Source: Leptolyngbyaceae cyanobacterium SM1_4_3
Lineage (GTDB): Bacteria > Cyanobacteriota > Cyanobacteriia > Elainellales > Elainellaceae
NCBI GenBank assembly: GCA_012031415.1
Contig: JAAUTN010000016.1
Location: 1 to 42,152, forward strand
DNA length: 42,152 nt
Reading direction: 5' to 3'
Shown here: piece after piece, positions 35,643-42,152 of the stretch
Position numbering within the stretch: the first letter of the stretch is position 1
Layout of the letters: each line of letters starts with the position of its first letter
Translations under genes and position numbers: made by a program
The notes under the pieces: model-generated
Seen by the model: only the letters and a program-made list of their open reading frames with translations
Database searches by the model: none
Told to the model about the DNA's origin: nothing

Positions 35643-36374
35643 CTACTTTTCTGTCCAGGCTGGATGCATCAGCAGAGAAGCAATCACCCGCACCCCTCGC
35701 AGTTGATTGGACAGCGGTAGATGACCTCTAGGAGCAGATAAATCCCAGGTAAATCCTTGCGGGTAGCGCGTCCAGTTATTTCCTAATTTCCAGCCAATTA
35801 CAGTCCATAGCTTTTCCCAATTTTTGCCCATGCCTAGCCAGAGTTCTCGCTGCACCGAATACCCAAACTTACCCTCAGAATAGACTAGCCAAAGCAGATT
35901 AATCGTTTGCAGATCAACCGTAGGAAAACTTTCGACCTCGGTGAAATAAATCCACTTTCTTTGCATCGCTGCGTCGCTTGCCAGTTCGCACAGTTTCTCC
36001 AAAGTCAGGCGATCGGCCGCCTGAAAGTCCTGCTCAATCAACAATTCCTGAAGATTGAAGTAGTCCACCCCCTGCGCTGATTGCAGCGGCACAACGCCCT
36101 GAGGAAAGTGAGTCTGACAAAAGTCTTGAGTACGGGCAGTATCGGCTTTTCGCAGCAATCGATAGGCTTTGCCAACTGCCGCAGAGGGACGTTGGGTTCG
36201 TCGTTCTAGCAAGAATTCCATCAGGGTTTCTAAGCCAGGATCGCCAGAGTCAGCGAATTGTTGAATCAGTTGCAGCTGAGTCTTTTCAGGCTCAGCGTTG
36301 AGACGATGCAGATCGATCACGAAGTCTGAACTGGATGATGGAGCAGAGGTAGGATTAGTGGTTGAGCGACTCAT
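35643..36374 (-). CDS. gun4: GUN4-domain protein
   Basis: GUN4 binds protoporphyrin IX and Mg-protoporphyrin IX and stimulates Mg-chelatase. The 243-residue protein has an N-terminal helical region (about 20-80) as in cyanobacterial Gun4, then the GUN4 core: DYFNLQELLIEQDFQAADRL, MQRKWIYFTEVESFPTVDL, INLLWLVYSEGKFGYSVQRE and W-rich GKNWEKLWTVIGWKLG. FGYSVQ is the family signature (usually FGFSVQ). It lies near the tetrapyrrole cluster but about 7 kb beyond hemF2, with unrelated genes between. It may be the housekeeping gene for chlorophyll synthesis or an extra GUN4-domain protein; cyanobacteria often encode several. Confidence 0.9.
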   Translation of the reverse strand: MSRSTTNPTSAPSSSSDFVIDLHRLNAEPEKTQLQLIQQFADSGDPGLETLMEFLLERRTQRPSAAVGKAYRLLRKADTARTQDFCQTHFPQGVVPLQSAQGVDYFNLQELLIEQDFQAADRLTLEKLCELASDAAMQRKWIYFTEVESFPTVDLQTINLLWLVYSEGKFGYSVQRELWLGMGKNWEKLWTVIGWKLGNNWTRYPQGFTWDLSAPRGHLPLSNQLRGVRVIASLLMHPAWTEK

Positions 36375-36483
36375 GTTGGCAACTGCAATTCATCCATCGA
36401 TTCTCGCTTTATTCTCACTCTAACGGTAGATGGCGGTAGATGGATGGGATTCTGATGAAGTGGTGAGATTTATCAAGACTATT

Positions 36484-36987
36484 CTACTCCTGGACAGATT
36501 GCAAAATGCTTTGAATAATGGCGGTTGTGGAGCTTGAAATCTCGACGGTAACGAGTTCGACTTGCCCTCCACAAGCCAAAACTTCTGGCACTTCGGGTAG
36601 CATTTCTAGGTCGTAGTCGCCGCCTTTAACGTAGAGGTCTGGCTGAAGCACTTGAATTAGGCGGCAAGCATTTGTCTCTGAAAAAATCACCACGCCATCG
36701 ACTGGCTTTAGCGCAGCCAGCACTTCTGCCCGCTGCATTTCTGGCACGATTGGACGGGCTGGCTTTCCCAATGTCTGAGGTTTGATGGCTCTAACCGACT
36801 GATCGCTGTTCAACCCAACTATGAGCGATCGCCCCAGCCGTTTCGCCGTCCGCAGATAGCGCACATGACCTGAATGAATCAAGTCAAAGCAGCCATTGGT
36901 CAACACCAGCGGTCGCCAATGGTCAGGCTGAAGGGCGATCGCCTCTACCAACTCAAGCAAGGAATAAACACCAGGAATTTGAGGCAT
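36484..36987 (-). CDS. rfaE2: Nucleotidyltransferase, D-glycero-beta-D-manno-heptose 1-phosphate adenylyltransferase (RfaE2)-like
   Basis: A 167-residue cytidylyltransferase-fold protein. The nucleotide-binding motif NGCFDLIHSGHVRYLRTAKR has the HSGH variant of HxGH. LIVGLNSDQSVRAIK, RAEVLAALKPVDGVVIF, LYVKGGDYDLEMLPEV and a final VEISSSTTAII are the blocks of the stand-alone HldE C-terminal domain (RfaE2). These make ADP-heptose for lipopolysaccharide core. No heptokinase partner is in the window. The ATG 36987 overlaps nothing. Other cytidylyltransferases share the fold, but the KGGDYD and STT motifs favour this call. Confidence 0.88.
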   Translation of the reverse strand: MPQIPGVYSLLELVEAIALQPDHWRPLVLTNGCFDLIHSGHVRYLRTAKRLGRSLIVGLNSDQSVRAIKPQTLGKPARPIVPEMQRAEVLAALKPVDGVVIFSETNACRLIQVLQPDLYVKGGDYDLEMLPEVPEVLACGGQVELVTVEISSSTTAIIQSILQSVQE

Positions 36988-37029
36988 AGGTAGAGTAATC
37001 AGTAATAATCAGTAATCGCATTAGCTTAA

Positions 37030-37078
37030 ACCCCCCAACCCCTAGCCTCTAGCCCCTAACCCCCCATTACCCATTACC
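37030..37078. repeat. Short tandem C/T-A rich repeats (STRR-like)
   Basis: Degenerate heptamer and octamer units such as CCCCTAGCC, CTCTAGCC and CCCCTAACC, followed by CCATTACC twice, lie just upstream of prfC. Short tandemly repeated repetitive sequences of this style are typical of filamentous cyanobacteria. Confidence 0.7.
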
Positions 37079-37110
37079 ATAGATCTTGAGCCTATTCACC
37101 AAACCCTCGT

Positions 37111-38739
37111 ATGTCCACAGAAATCGAAGCAGAATTGCAATCAGCAGTTGAGAGGCGACGAAATTTTGCGATTATTTCGCACCCAGACGCGGGTAAAACG
37201 ACGCTAACTGAAAAGCTGTTGCTGTACGGAGGCGCAATTCACGAGGCAGGGGCAGTGAAGGCACGACGAGCGCAACGCCACGCAACTTCTGACTGGATGG
37301 CAATGGAGCAACAGCGGGGCATTTCGATTACCTCGACGGTGCTGCAATTTGAGTATGAAAACTATTGGATTAACCTGCTTGACACGCCAGGACACCAGGA
37401 TTTTAGTGAAGATACCTACCGTACTCTGGCAGCCGCAGACAATGCGGTGATGTTGGAAGACGCAGCGAAAGGTCTGGAGCCACAAACCCGCAAGCTGTTT
37501 GAGGTATGCCGGATGCGAGGCATTCCGATCTTTACCTTCTTTAACAAGCTTGACCGACCAGGGCGCGACCCGCTGGAACTGCTAGACGAAATCGAGCAGG
37601 AGTTAGGCTTGCAAACCTATCCGGTGAACTGGCCAATTGGTATGGGCGATCGCTTCAAAGGAGTGTTTGATCGCCGCCATCGGCAAATTCATCTGTTTGA
37701 ACGCGCCGCTCACGGCAGCCGGGAGGCGACCGATACTGTTGTAGAATTGGGCGATCGACGCATTGAAGACCTGCTCGATCAGGATTTGTACTATCAGCTT
37801 AAGGAAGATCTAGAACTGCTAGAGGGCGTTGGCACTGAGCTAGATCTGGATCTGGTACATCAGGGCAAAATGACCCCAGTATTCTTTGGCAGCGCCATGA
37901 CTAACTTTGGCGTAGAGCTATTTCTGGATGCTTTCCTAGACTATGCGCTGAAGCCAGGGGCACGACGCAGCACCCAGGGCGATATCGACCCTACCCATCC
38001 AGAATTTTCTGGCTTTGTGTTTAAGCTTCAGGCAAATATGGACCCGAAGCATCGCGATCGCGTTGCCTTTGTTCGCGTCTGCTCTGGCAAGTTTGAGAAA
38101 GACATGGTGGTGAGCCACGCCCGTTCCGGCAAAACCGTTCGCCTCTCGCACCCGCAAAAGCTGTTTGGTCAGGGGCGTGAGTCAATGATCGAAGCTTTTC
38201 CTGGCGATGTAATTGGTCTAAATAACCCCGGCGTATTTGCCATTGGCGACACCATCTACAATGGTCAAAAGCTGGAATATGAAGGCATTCCCTGCTTTTC
38301 GCCAGAGCTATTTGCCTACTTGCGAAACCCCAACCCTTCCAAGTTCAAGCAGTTTCGTAAAGGTGTGGTAGAACTGCGTGAGGAAGGTGCCGTGCAAATC
38401 ATGTATTCAGCAGACGAGGCAAAGCGCGACCCAATCTTGGCGGCAGTCGGACAACTCCAATTTGAAGTGGTGCAATTCCGCTTGCTGAATGAATACGGGG
38501 TAGAAACCACCCTGGAACTGCTGCCCTATAGCGTTGCCCGTTGGGTCGATGGTGGCTGGGAGGCACTACAGAAAGTCGGTCGCCTGTTTAATACAGTGAC
38601 GGTCAAAGACAGTTGGGGTCGCCCTGTGCTGCTGTTCCGCAACGAGTGGAATTGTCAGCAGGTCGAAGGAGAACACCCGGAGTTGAAGTTGAACGCGATC
38701 GCCCCCGTTGCTGCTGGTCAGGAACCGGAGTCGCTGTAG
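37111..38739 (+). CDS. prfC: Peptide chain release factor 3
   Basis: RF3 is the GTPase that recycles RF1 and RF2 from the ribosome. The 542 residues have G1 [20 protein letters not shown], the switch region [19 protein letters not shown]3 [17 protein letters not shown]4 [13 protein letters not shown] and the RF3-specific C-terminal [20 protein letters not shown] with FEVVQFRL. The size and order are normal and the frame is intact. It is the main plus-strand gene in this half of the window and is followed directly by the tmRNA gene on the same strand. Confidence 0.97.
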   Translation: MSTEIEAELQSAVERRRNFAIISHPDAGKTTLTEKLLLYGGAIHEAGAVKARRAQRHATSDWMAMEQQRGISITSTVLQFEYENYWINLLDTPGHQDFSEDTYRTLAAADNAVMLEDAAKGLEPQTRKLFEVCRMRGIPIFTFFNKLDRPGRDPLELLDEIEQELGLQTYPVNWPIGMGDRFKGVFDRRHRQIHLFERAAHGSREATDTVVELGDRRIEDLLDQDLYYQLKEDLELLEGVGTELDLDLVHQGKMTPVFFGSAMTNFGVELFLDAFLDYALKPGARRSTQGDIDPTHPEFSGFVFKLQANMDPKHRDRVAFVRVCSGKFEKDMVVSHARSGKTVRLSHPQKLFGQGRESMIEAFPGDVIGLNNPGVFAIGDTIYNGQKLEYEGIPCFSPELFAYLRNPNPSKFKQFRKGVVELREEGAVQIMYSADEAKRDPILAAVGQLQFEVVQFRLLNEYGVETTLELLPYSVARWVDGGWEALQKVGRLFNTVTVKDSWGRPVLLFRNEWNCQQVEGEHPELKLNAIAPVAAGQEPESL

Positions 38740-38798
38740 AGATACGCAAGCAAAATGCAAAATTCAGTGATTTTTACACTAACGGCTTGGCTAACAGC

Positions 38799-38837
38799 TT
38801 GACGAGATGCTTCATGAGTGAATCGCTGGGCTATACT
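38799..38837 (+). promoter_or_regulatory. Possible promoter of the tmRNA gene
   Basis: TATACT (38832-38837) lies 14 bases before the tmRNA 5' end at 38852, a slightly long but acceptable -10 position. TTGACG at 38799-38804 looks like a -35 box, but the spacing of 27 bases is too long, so the -35 assignment is weak. Confidence 0.35.
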
Positions 38838-38851
38838 AGAGAGATTAGTAG

Positions 38852-39236
38852 GGGGCTGTAACGGTTTCGACGTTTTGGCGAACGCTACTTTGTGATCCAG
38901 GTCGAGAGGGAGTCCACTCTCGTGAATCAAGGCTCAAAAACAAGTAGATGCGAACAACATCGTTTCTTTTGCTCGTAAGCCAGCGCTAGCTGTTGCCTAA
39001 AAACCTCTCATAGGTTCGAGCGTCTACGGTTTGACTCCGTTAAGGACTGTAGACCAAACCCCAACGGATGCTCCAGCTAGGCACCTCTGGTTGCCTACTG
39101 GCTAAGACTTTACCAGAGCATCCTGTTATCCGGGATAATGGATAATCCCCGCTTCAAGGGCTAGAGAAGCTAAACCTGTGAATGAGCGAAGTATTAATAC
39201 CCAGAGCGGACACGGGTTCGACTCCCGTCAGCTCCA
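38852..39236 (+). ncRNA. ssrA: Transfer-messenger RNA (tmRNA, SsrA)
   Basis: The 5' end GGGGCTGTAACGGTTTCGACG is the conserved tmRNA start. The 3' end has the TTCGACTCCCG T-arm and CAGCTCCA. The acceptor stem pairs GGGGCTG (38852-38858) with CAGCTCC (39229-39235), with one G-U pair. The tag frame runs from GCG at 38950 to TAA at 39000 and encodes ANNIVSFARKPALAVA, a 16-residue tag close to other cyanobacterial tags that begin ANNIV. The terminal CCA is not encoded. The RNA rescues stalled ribosomes and marks the peptide for proteolysis. It lies about 110 bp downstream of prfC, another translation factor. Confidence 0.95.
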
Positions 39237-39372
39237 TTAAGTTAAGAAGCACAAATTCTTTCGTTCCGTCTCTAAAGCCGTTGGCACCCTGAAGGACCTG
39301 AAACAGTGGAGGAGCGTGGAGGAGCGGTTGTCCAAAAGCTTTTCGCCAATCCTAAGCATATTAGAGTGGCGA

Positions 39373-40751
39373 TCAAGCAACACGAGCATATTTCTTCTTT
39401 AACATAATTCTCCAAAAGCGCCAAACAAACGCGATCGCTGCTACTGCTAAACCAGTATAAGAACCAACCCACACTCCCACACTAGCCAAACTCGTATGAA
39501 ATCCTAATAAGTAGCTCGTGGTTAATCCGACCCCCCAATAAGATACAGTCCCCAGCAGCATTGGAATATGAGTATCTTGTAACCCTTGAAGAATACCATT
39601 GCCGTTCGTTGTACGCCGTCTAAAATTTGACCAAACGCTGCAACGCTCATGATGGAAACAGCAACAGTCACTACCTCGGCATTAACTGGATCATCGAGAT
39701 TGAGGTAGAGTCCGATAATTTGGCGTGGGAGAGTGAAAAGGGCGATCGCTGTAACCAACATAAACGCAACGGCGAGTCCAACACTCACGAATGCAGCTTG
39801 CCGAACCTGTGACCAATTTCGCTGTCCAAACCACTGCCCCACCCGAACCGTTGCAGCATAAGACATGGCTAGAGGAACCATAAAAATTACCATGATGGTT
39901 TGCAGCACCACTTGATGAGCCGCTAACACAGGTGTTCCCAATGCACCCATCAGAAAAGTGATCGTTGTACAAAGTCCATACTCCAATACAGCCGTGATCC
40001 CAATCGGTACACCCACCCAGAACAATTGCTGCAAAATTTTGGGTTCTAGACGATGCAAAGTTTGAAAAAGTGAATACTCGCGTAACGGTTTGTACCAAAG
40101 CATATAGCCCAGTAAAGATAGAAACATAAGCCAATGAGCGGCAATACTGGCAACCGCTAAACCTGCAATCCCCATTTCTGGAAACCCTAATTTCCCAAAT
40201 GCCAAAACATAATTACCAATTGCATTCAATAAGGTTGCTGTAATCACAATAATCATAATTGGGCGAGCTTCTGAAAGAGAGACAATGCAGCCTCTAAGTA
40301 CAGCAAAGCCGATCGCTGGAAATAATCCCCATGCCATGATACTGAGATAAGTATCAGCGAGATTAACAGTAGTTGCAGCTTGTCCAAACTGGTGCATCAG
40401 TGGATCAAGATTCGCAATGACTTGCATTCCCGGAATTGCTAACAGGAGAGCAATCCATAAGCCCTGGCGAGTCACTTGCCCAACTCGTCGATGCTGCTTT
40501 GCTCCGTAGGCTTCCGCCACCAGTGGACTCACGCCAGAAACAATGCCAACCCCAGTCATCATGAATGCCATAAAAACCATTGCAGCTAATCCACCTGCGG
40601 CAAGTACTCCCTGACCGAGCCAGCCCATCATCACCGTATCGACGAATCCGGTAGCGGCTTGAGCAACCTGGGCACTCGCAAGTGGAACCGCCAGCTTGAG
40701 AAACTCACGAATTTCTGTTTGAATATTAGGGCGAACTGAGATAGAAGCCAT
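39373..40751 (-). CDS. MATE family efflux transporter, frameshifted near the C-terminus
   Basis: A NorM/DinF-like multidrug exporter with about 12 membrane segments. Blocks: LASAQVAQAATGFVDTVMMG, VSPLVAEAYGAKQHRRVGQV, and the second-half FMVPLAMSYAATVRVGQWFG. I choose ATG 40751 (MASISVRPNIQTEIREF), with AAGG 10 bases upstream, over the longer frame to 40823. Near the end the frame breaks after DGVQRTA: one A is missing from the run read at 39600-39599. With it restored, the protein continues NGILQGLQDTHIPMLLGTVS and runs on to 39373, giving the last two helices (YWGVGLTTSYLLGFHTSLAS). An AraC-type regulator gene lies just upstream on the same strand. Confidence 0.88.
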
Positions 40752-40830
40752 GACAAAATACCTTTTAGATATATTGGAACTTTGCGTTAGTAAGTATGGA
40801 GAAATAACGTTGTTGATGTACAACAGTTGT

Positions 40831-40874
40831 CCTTCAAGCTCTATTGAATAACTTCAGGATAGAAAGCTTGAAGG
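40831..40874. promoter_or_regulatory. Inverted repeat between the AraC regulator and MATE genes
   Basis: CCTTCAAGCT (40831-40840) and AGCTTGAAGG (40865-40874) are exact complements, separated by 24 bases. The pair lies in the 164-bp gap between the regulator stop and the MATE start. It may be a terminator for the regulator gene or a pair of half-sites for a dimeric regulator controlling the exporter. Confidence 0.4.
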
Positions 40875-40915
40875 GATAGATATATCAGCTTCTCGCGGTT
40901 TTTATCAGGTTCTTG

Positions 40916-41836
40916 CTACTGGTTCAAAAATTGCTTGGGCGTAGCGCCAACAAATCGCTTAAAGTGCTGGGTGAAATGGCTTTGACTGGAAAACCCGACT
41001 GTAAATGCTACGTCTGCAATGTTTAATTGACGCTGCAATAACAGTATCTTTGCCTGCTCAACGCGACATTTAAGAACATATTGATAAGGAGAATATCCCA
41101 ACGATCGCTTGAAGAGGCGAGAGAAGTGATACATACTCATGCCAACTTCCTGAGCCAATGCTTCCAGAGAAATATCCTCGCTCAAATGTGCCTGAATGTA
41201 TTCGATTGCAACTTGCAACTTATACTTAGGCAGTTTGTTGGGATCGTCTTGAATAATTGACTCTTGTGAAGAATATTGCCTGATCAGATGGACTGCTAGC
41301 ATCGTCGATGCCGATTCTGCAAACAGACGATTGCCAACCCTGCCCGATGATTCACTGACTGCACTTTCCAGTTCTGCCTTAAGCGACAAGCCAAGCTGCT
41401 GAATCAGGGGATCTCGAATACTGGGCTGTGGCAAAATTTCTAAGCGATCTACATCAACGAATTCACCAGCAGCTTGTGAAAACAGGGTAGGCATTAAATA
41501 AATTTCCAGGAATTCTGAATCAGCATCCCAAGTTTCTTTCAGCGATCGCGCAGTTGGATAAATACTGACATCTCCATACATTTGAATCTCTTTGGTAGAA
41601 TTGCCCTCTTGCCAATGCTGCTGCAATGTTACAGGCTGACCCAGGTGAATGCTAATCAAGTATTGTTTTGGCGCATACTCTAATGTCTCGTGAGGAGGCT
41701 GCCGATAATAGCTCAGGTGAATTCCCTGCCAAGATAAATCTTTGCTCGACAGCAGCGGAACCTGTGGGTAGATCTGCAAAACAGATTCTTCCTGAGTGAA
41801 GTCGATCGCTAGAGTTTTTGCCTGAGGCACTTTCAA
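40916..41836 (-). CDS. AraC family transcriptional regulator
   Basis: A 306-residue regulator. The N-terminal part (about 1-190) is a sensor region of beta-rich type with no obvious named motif. The C-terminal two-HTH domain reads VAIEYIQAHLSEDISLEALA, MSMYHFSRLFKRSLGYSPYQ, VLKCRVEQAKILL, IADVAFTVGFSSQSHFTQHF and KRFVGATPKQFL, a complete AraC/XylS signature. The start is taken as TTG 41836 and is weakly supported, with no clear ribosome-binding site. It is followed by the MATE gene on the same strand, so control of drug efflux is the likely role. Confidence 0.9.
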   Translation of the reverse strand: MKVPQAKTLAIDFTQEESVLQIYPQVPLLSSKDLSWQGIHLSYYRQPPHETLEYAPKQYLISIHLGQPVTLQQHWQEGNSTKEIQMYGDVSIYPTARSLKETWDADSEFLEIYLMPTLFSQAAGEFVDVDRLEILPQPSIRDPLIQQLGLSLKAELESAVSESSGRVGNRLFAESASTMLAVHLIRQYSSQESIIQDDPNKLPKYKLQVAIEYIQAHLSEDISLEALAQEVGMSMYHFSRLFKRSLGYSPYQYVLKCRVEQAKILLLQRQLNIADVAFTVGFSSQSHFTQHFKRFVGATPKQFLNQ

Positions 41837-41880
41837 AAAAATTAATAAATTTTTAGATTACAACAAGTCTAGTTCCACTA

Positions 41881-41951
41881 GTAAATTTCGGCTTAAATTT
41901 ACCAACCGTTTAGAGTGTGAGCCGTCTCGCTCACGCGGGCAAGATGCCCGC
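41881..41951. repeat. Three consecutive short palindromes (REP-like)
   Basis: Hairpin 1: GTAAATTT-N6-AAATTTAC (41881-41902). Hairpin 2: GTGAGC-N6-GCTCAC (41917-41934). Hairpin 3: GCGGGC-AAGAT-GCCCGC (41935-41951). The last is a palindrome seen widely between cyanobacterial genes. The cluster lies between the AraC gene and a tRNA end. Confidence 0.7.
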
Positions 41952-42129
41952 ACTATGGTATCCAAACTTCCGTCACTCTGTACTAGATGCCTTGCCAACA
42001 GGTCTATCAGGAGCTTAAACTCTGCCAGTAATTTTCTGTCATTACGGTATCTTCTATACTGTCTTAGAGTTCTGCGAACAAACCAAAAAACCTTGAAGCA
42101 TCTAGACCTCAAGGTTTTCAGAGATTTAA

Positions 42130-42152
42130 GCGGGTGGGGGGGAATCGAACCG
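42130..42152 (-). tRNA. 3' end of a tRNA gene (partial)
   Basis: Read on the minus strand, the edge of the window is CGGTTCGATTCC followed by a run of C, then ACCCGC. GGTTCGATTCC is a T-arm, and the CACCCGC-like end is the 3' half of an acceptor stem. The rest, including the anticodon, lies beyond the window, so the amino acid cannot be named. The C-run of 7 is one longer than expected for some isoacceptors with a GCGGGTG stem. No CCA is encoded. Confidence 0.75.

Noticed and set aside
37030-37078. CRISPR array
   Set aside because: The units are heptamers and octamers without spacers, which fits short tandem repeats instead. No cas gene is present.
41858-42112. An 84-codon minus-strand frame
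   Set aside because: It is built partly from the three palindromes at 41881-41951 and ends beside a tRNA; no protein family is recognised.

Overview
The window comes from a cyanobacterium, probably filamentous and without heterocyst-specific genes here. The evidence is the dense HIP1-type octamers (GCGATCGC), a cyanobacterial-style tmRNA tag, a GUN4-domain protein, a CrtO-type ketolase, a DevBCA-type exporter, a NACHT-type WD40 repeat protein and short tandem repeats of the cyanobacterial heptamer kind.

The centre of interest is a minus-strand block of about 25 kb (3293-28459). It carries an almost complete private copy of the early tetrapyrrole pathway: hemA, hemL, hemB, hemC, hemE and two very different hemF genes. 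These are interleaved with tailoring, sugar and export genes. Tailoring: a cytochrome P450, two tandem Rieske oxygenases, a VAO/PCMH-type FAD oxidase and a protein of the L-2-amino-thiazoline-4-carboxylate hydrolase family. Sugar: RmlA, RmlB, an FdtA-like ketoisomerase, an FdtB-like aminotransferase and a GT1 glycosyltransferase. Export and handling: an MFS carrier, DevBCA, a SOUL heme-binding protein and an SRPBCC protein. In cyanobacteria the housekeeping hem genes are normally scattered, so this looks like a biosynthetic gene cluster for a secreted, glycosylated, oxidised tetrapyrrole. From memory it resembles the tolyporphin clusters proposed for strain HT-58-2 and relatives, including Oculatella. 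The enzyme set differs in being able, on paper, to make an amino-deoxysugar. No hemD lies in the window.

Layout. 1-2336: 3' part of a large WD40 gene (+). 2383-2706: double ribbon-helix-helix protein. 2707-3292: no gene, two long palindromes. 3293-8931: hemL, SOUL, SRPBCC, devA, devC, devB. 9005-9047: strong hairpin closing the unit upstream. 9049-27084: hemF1, hemB, hemC, rfbA, MFS, rfbB, fdtB, fdtA, glycosyltransferase, hemE, P450, two Rieske, hemA, FAD oxidase, ATC-hydrolase-like gene, all co-directional with short gaps or overlaps. 27401-27441: hairpin. 27458-28459: hemF2. 28460-29872: about 1.4 kb without a convincing gene. 29873-33772: Uma2 protein, flavin monooxygenase, decayed GST, small unknown gene, 5'-truncated Rpn-like gene. 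33828-38739: crtO, gun4, a heptose-type nucleotidyltransferase and prfC. 38852-39236: tmRNA. 39373-41836: MATE transporter and AraC regulator. 42130-42152: 3' end of a tRNA.

A caution runs through the window. hemL, hemE, crtO (twice), the MATE gene, the WD40 gene and perhaps the MFS gene are broken by 1-2 base losses, mostly in short homopolymers, while both reading frames on either side remain well conserved. This looks more like long-read assembly error than gene decay. The GST gene differs: it has an internal deletion and an in-frame stop and looks truly dead. Product functions are inferred from sequence families; none has been tested here.
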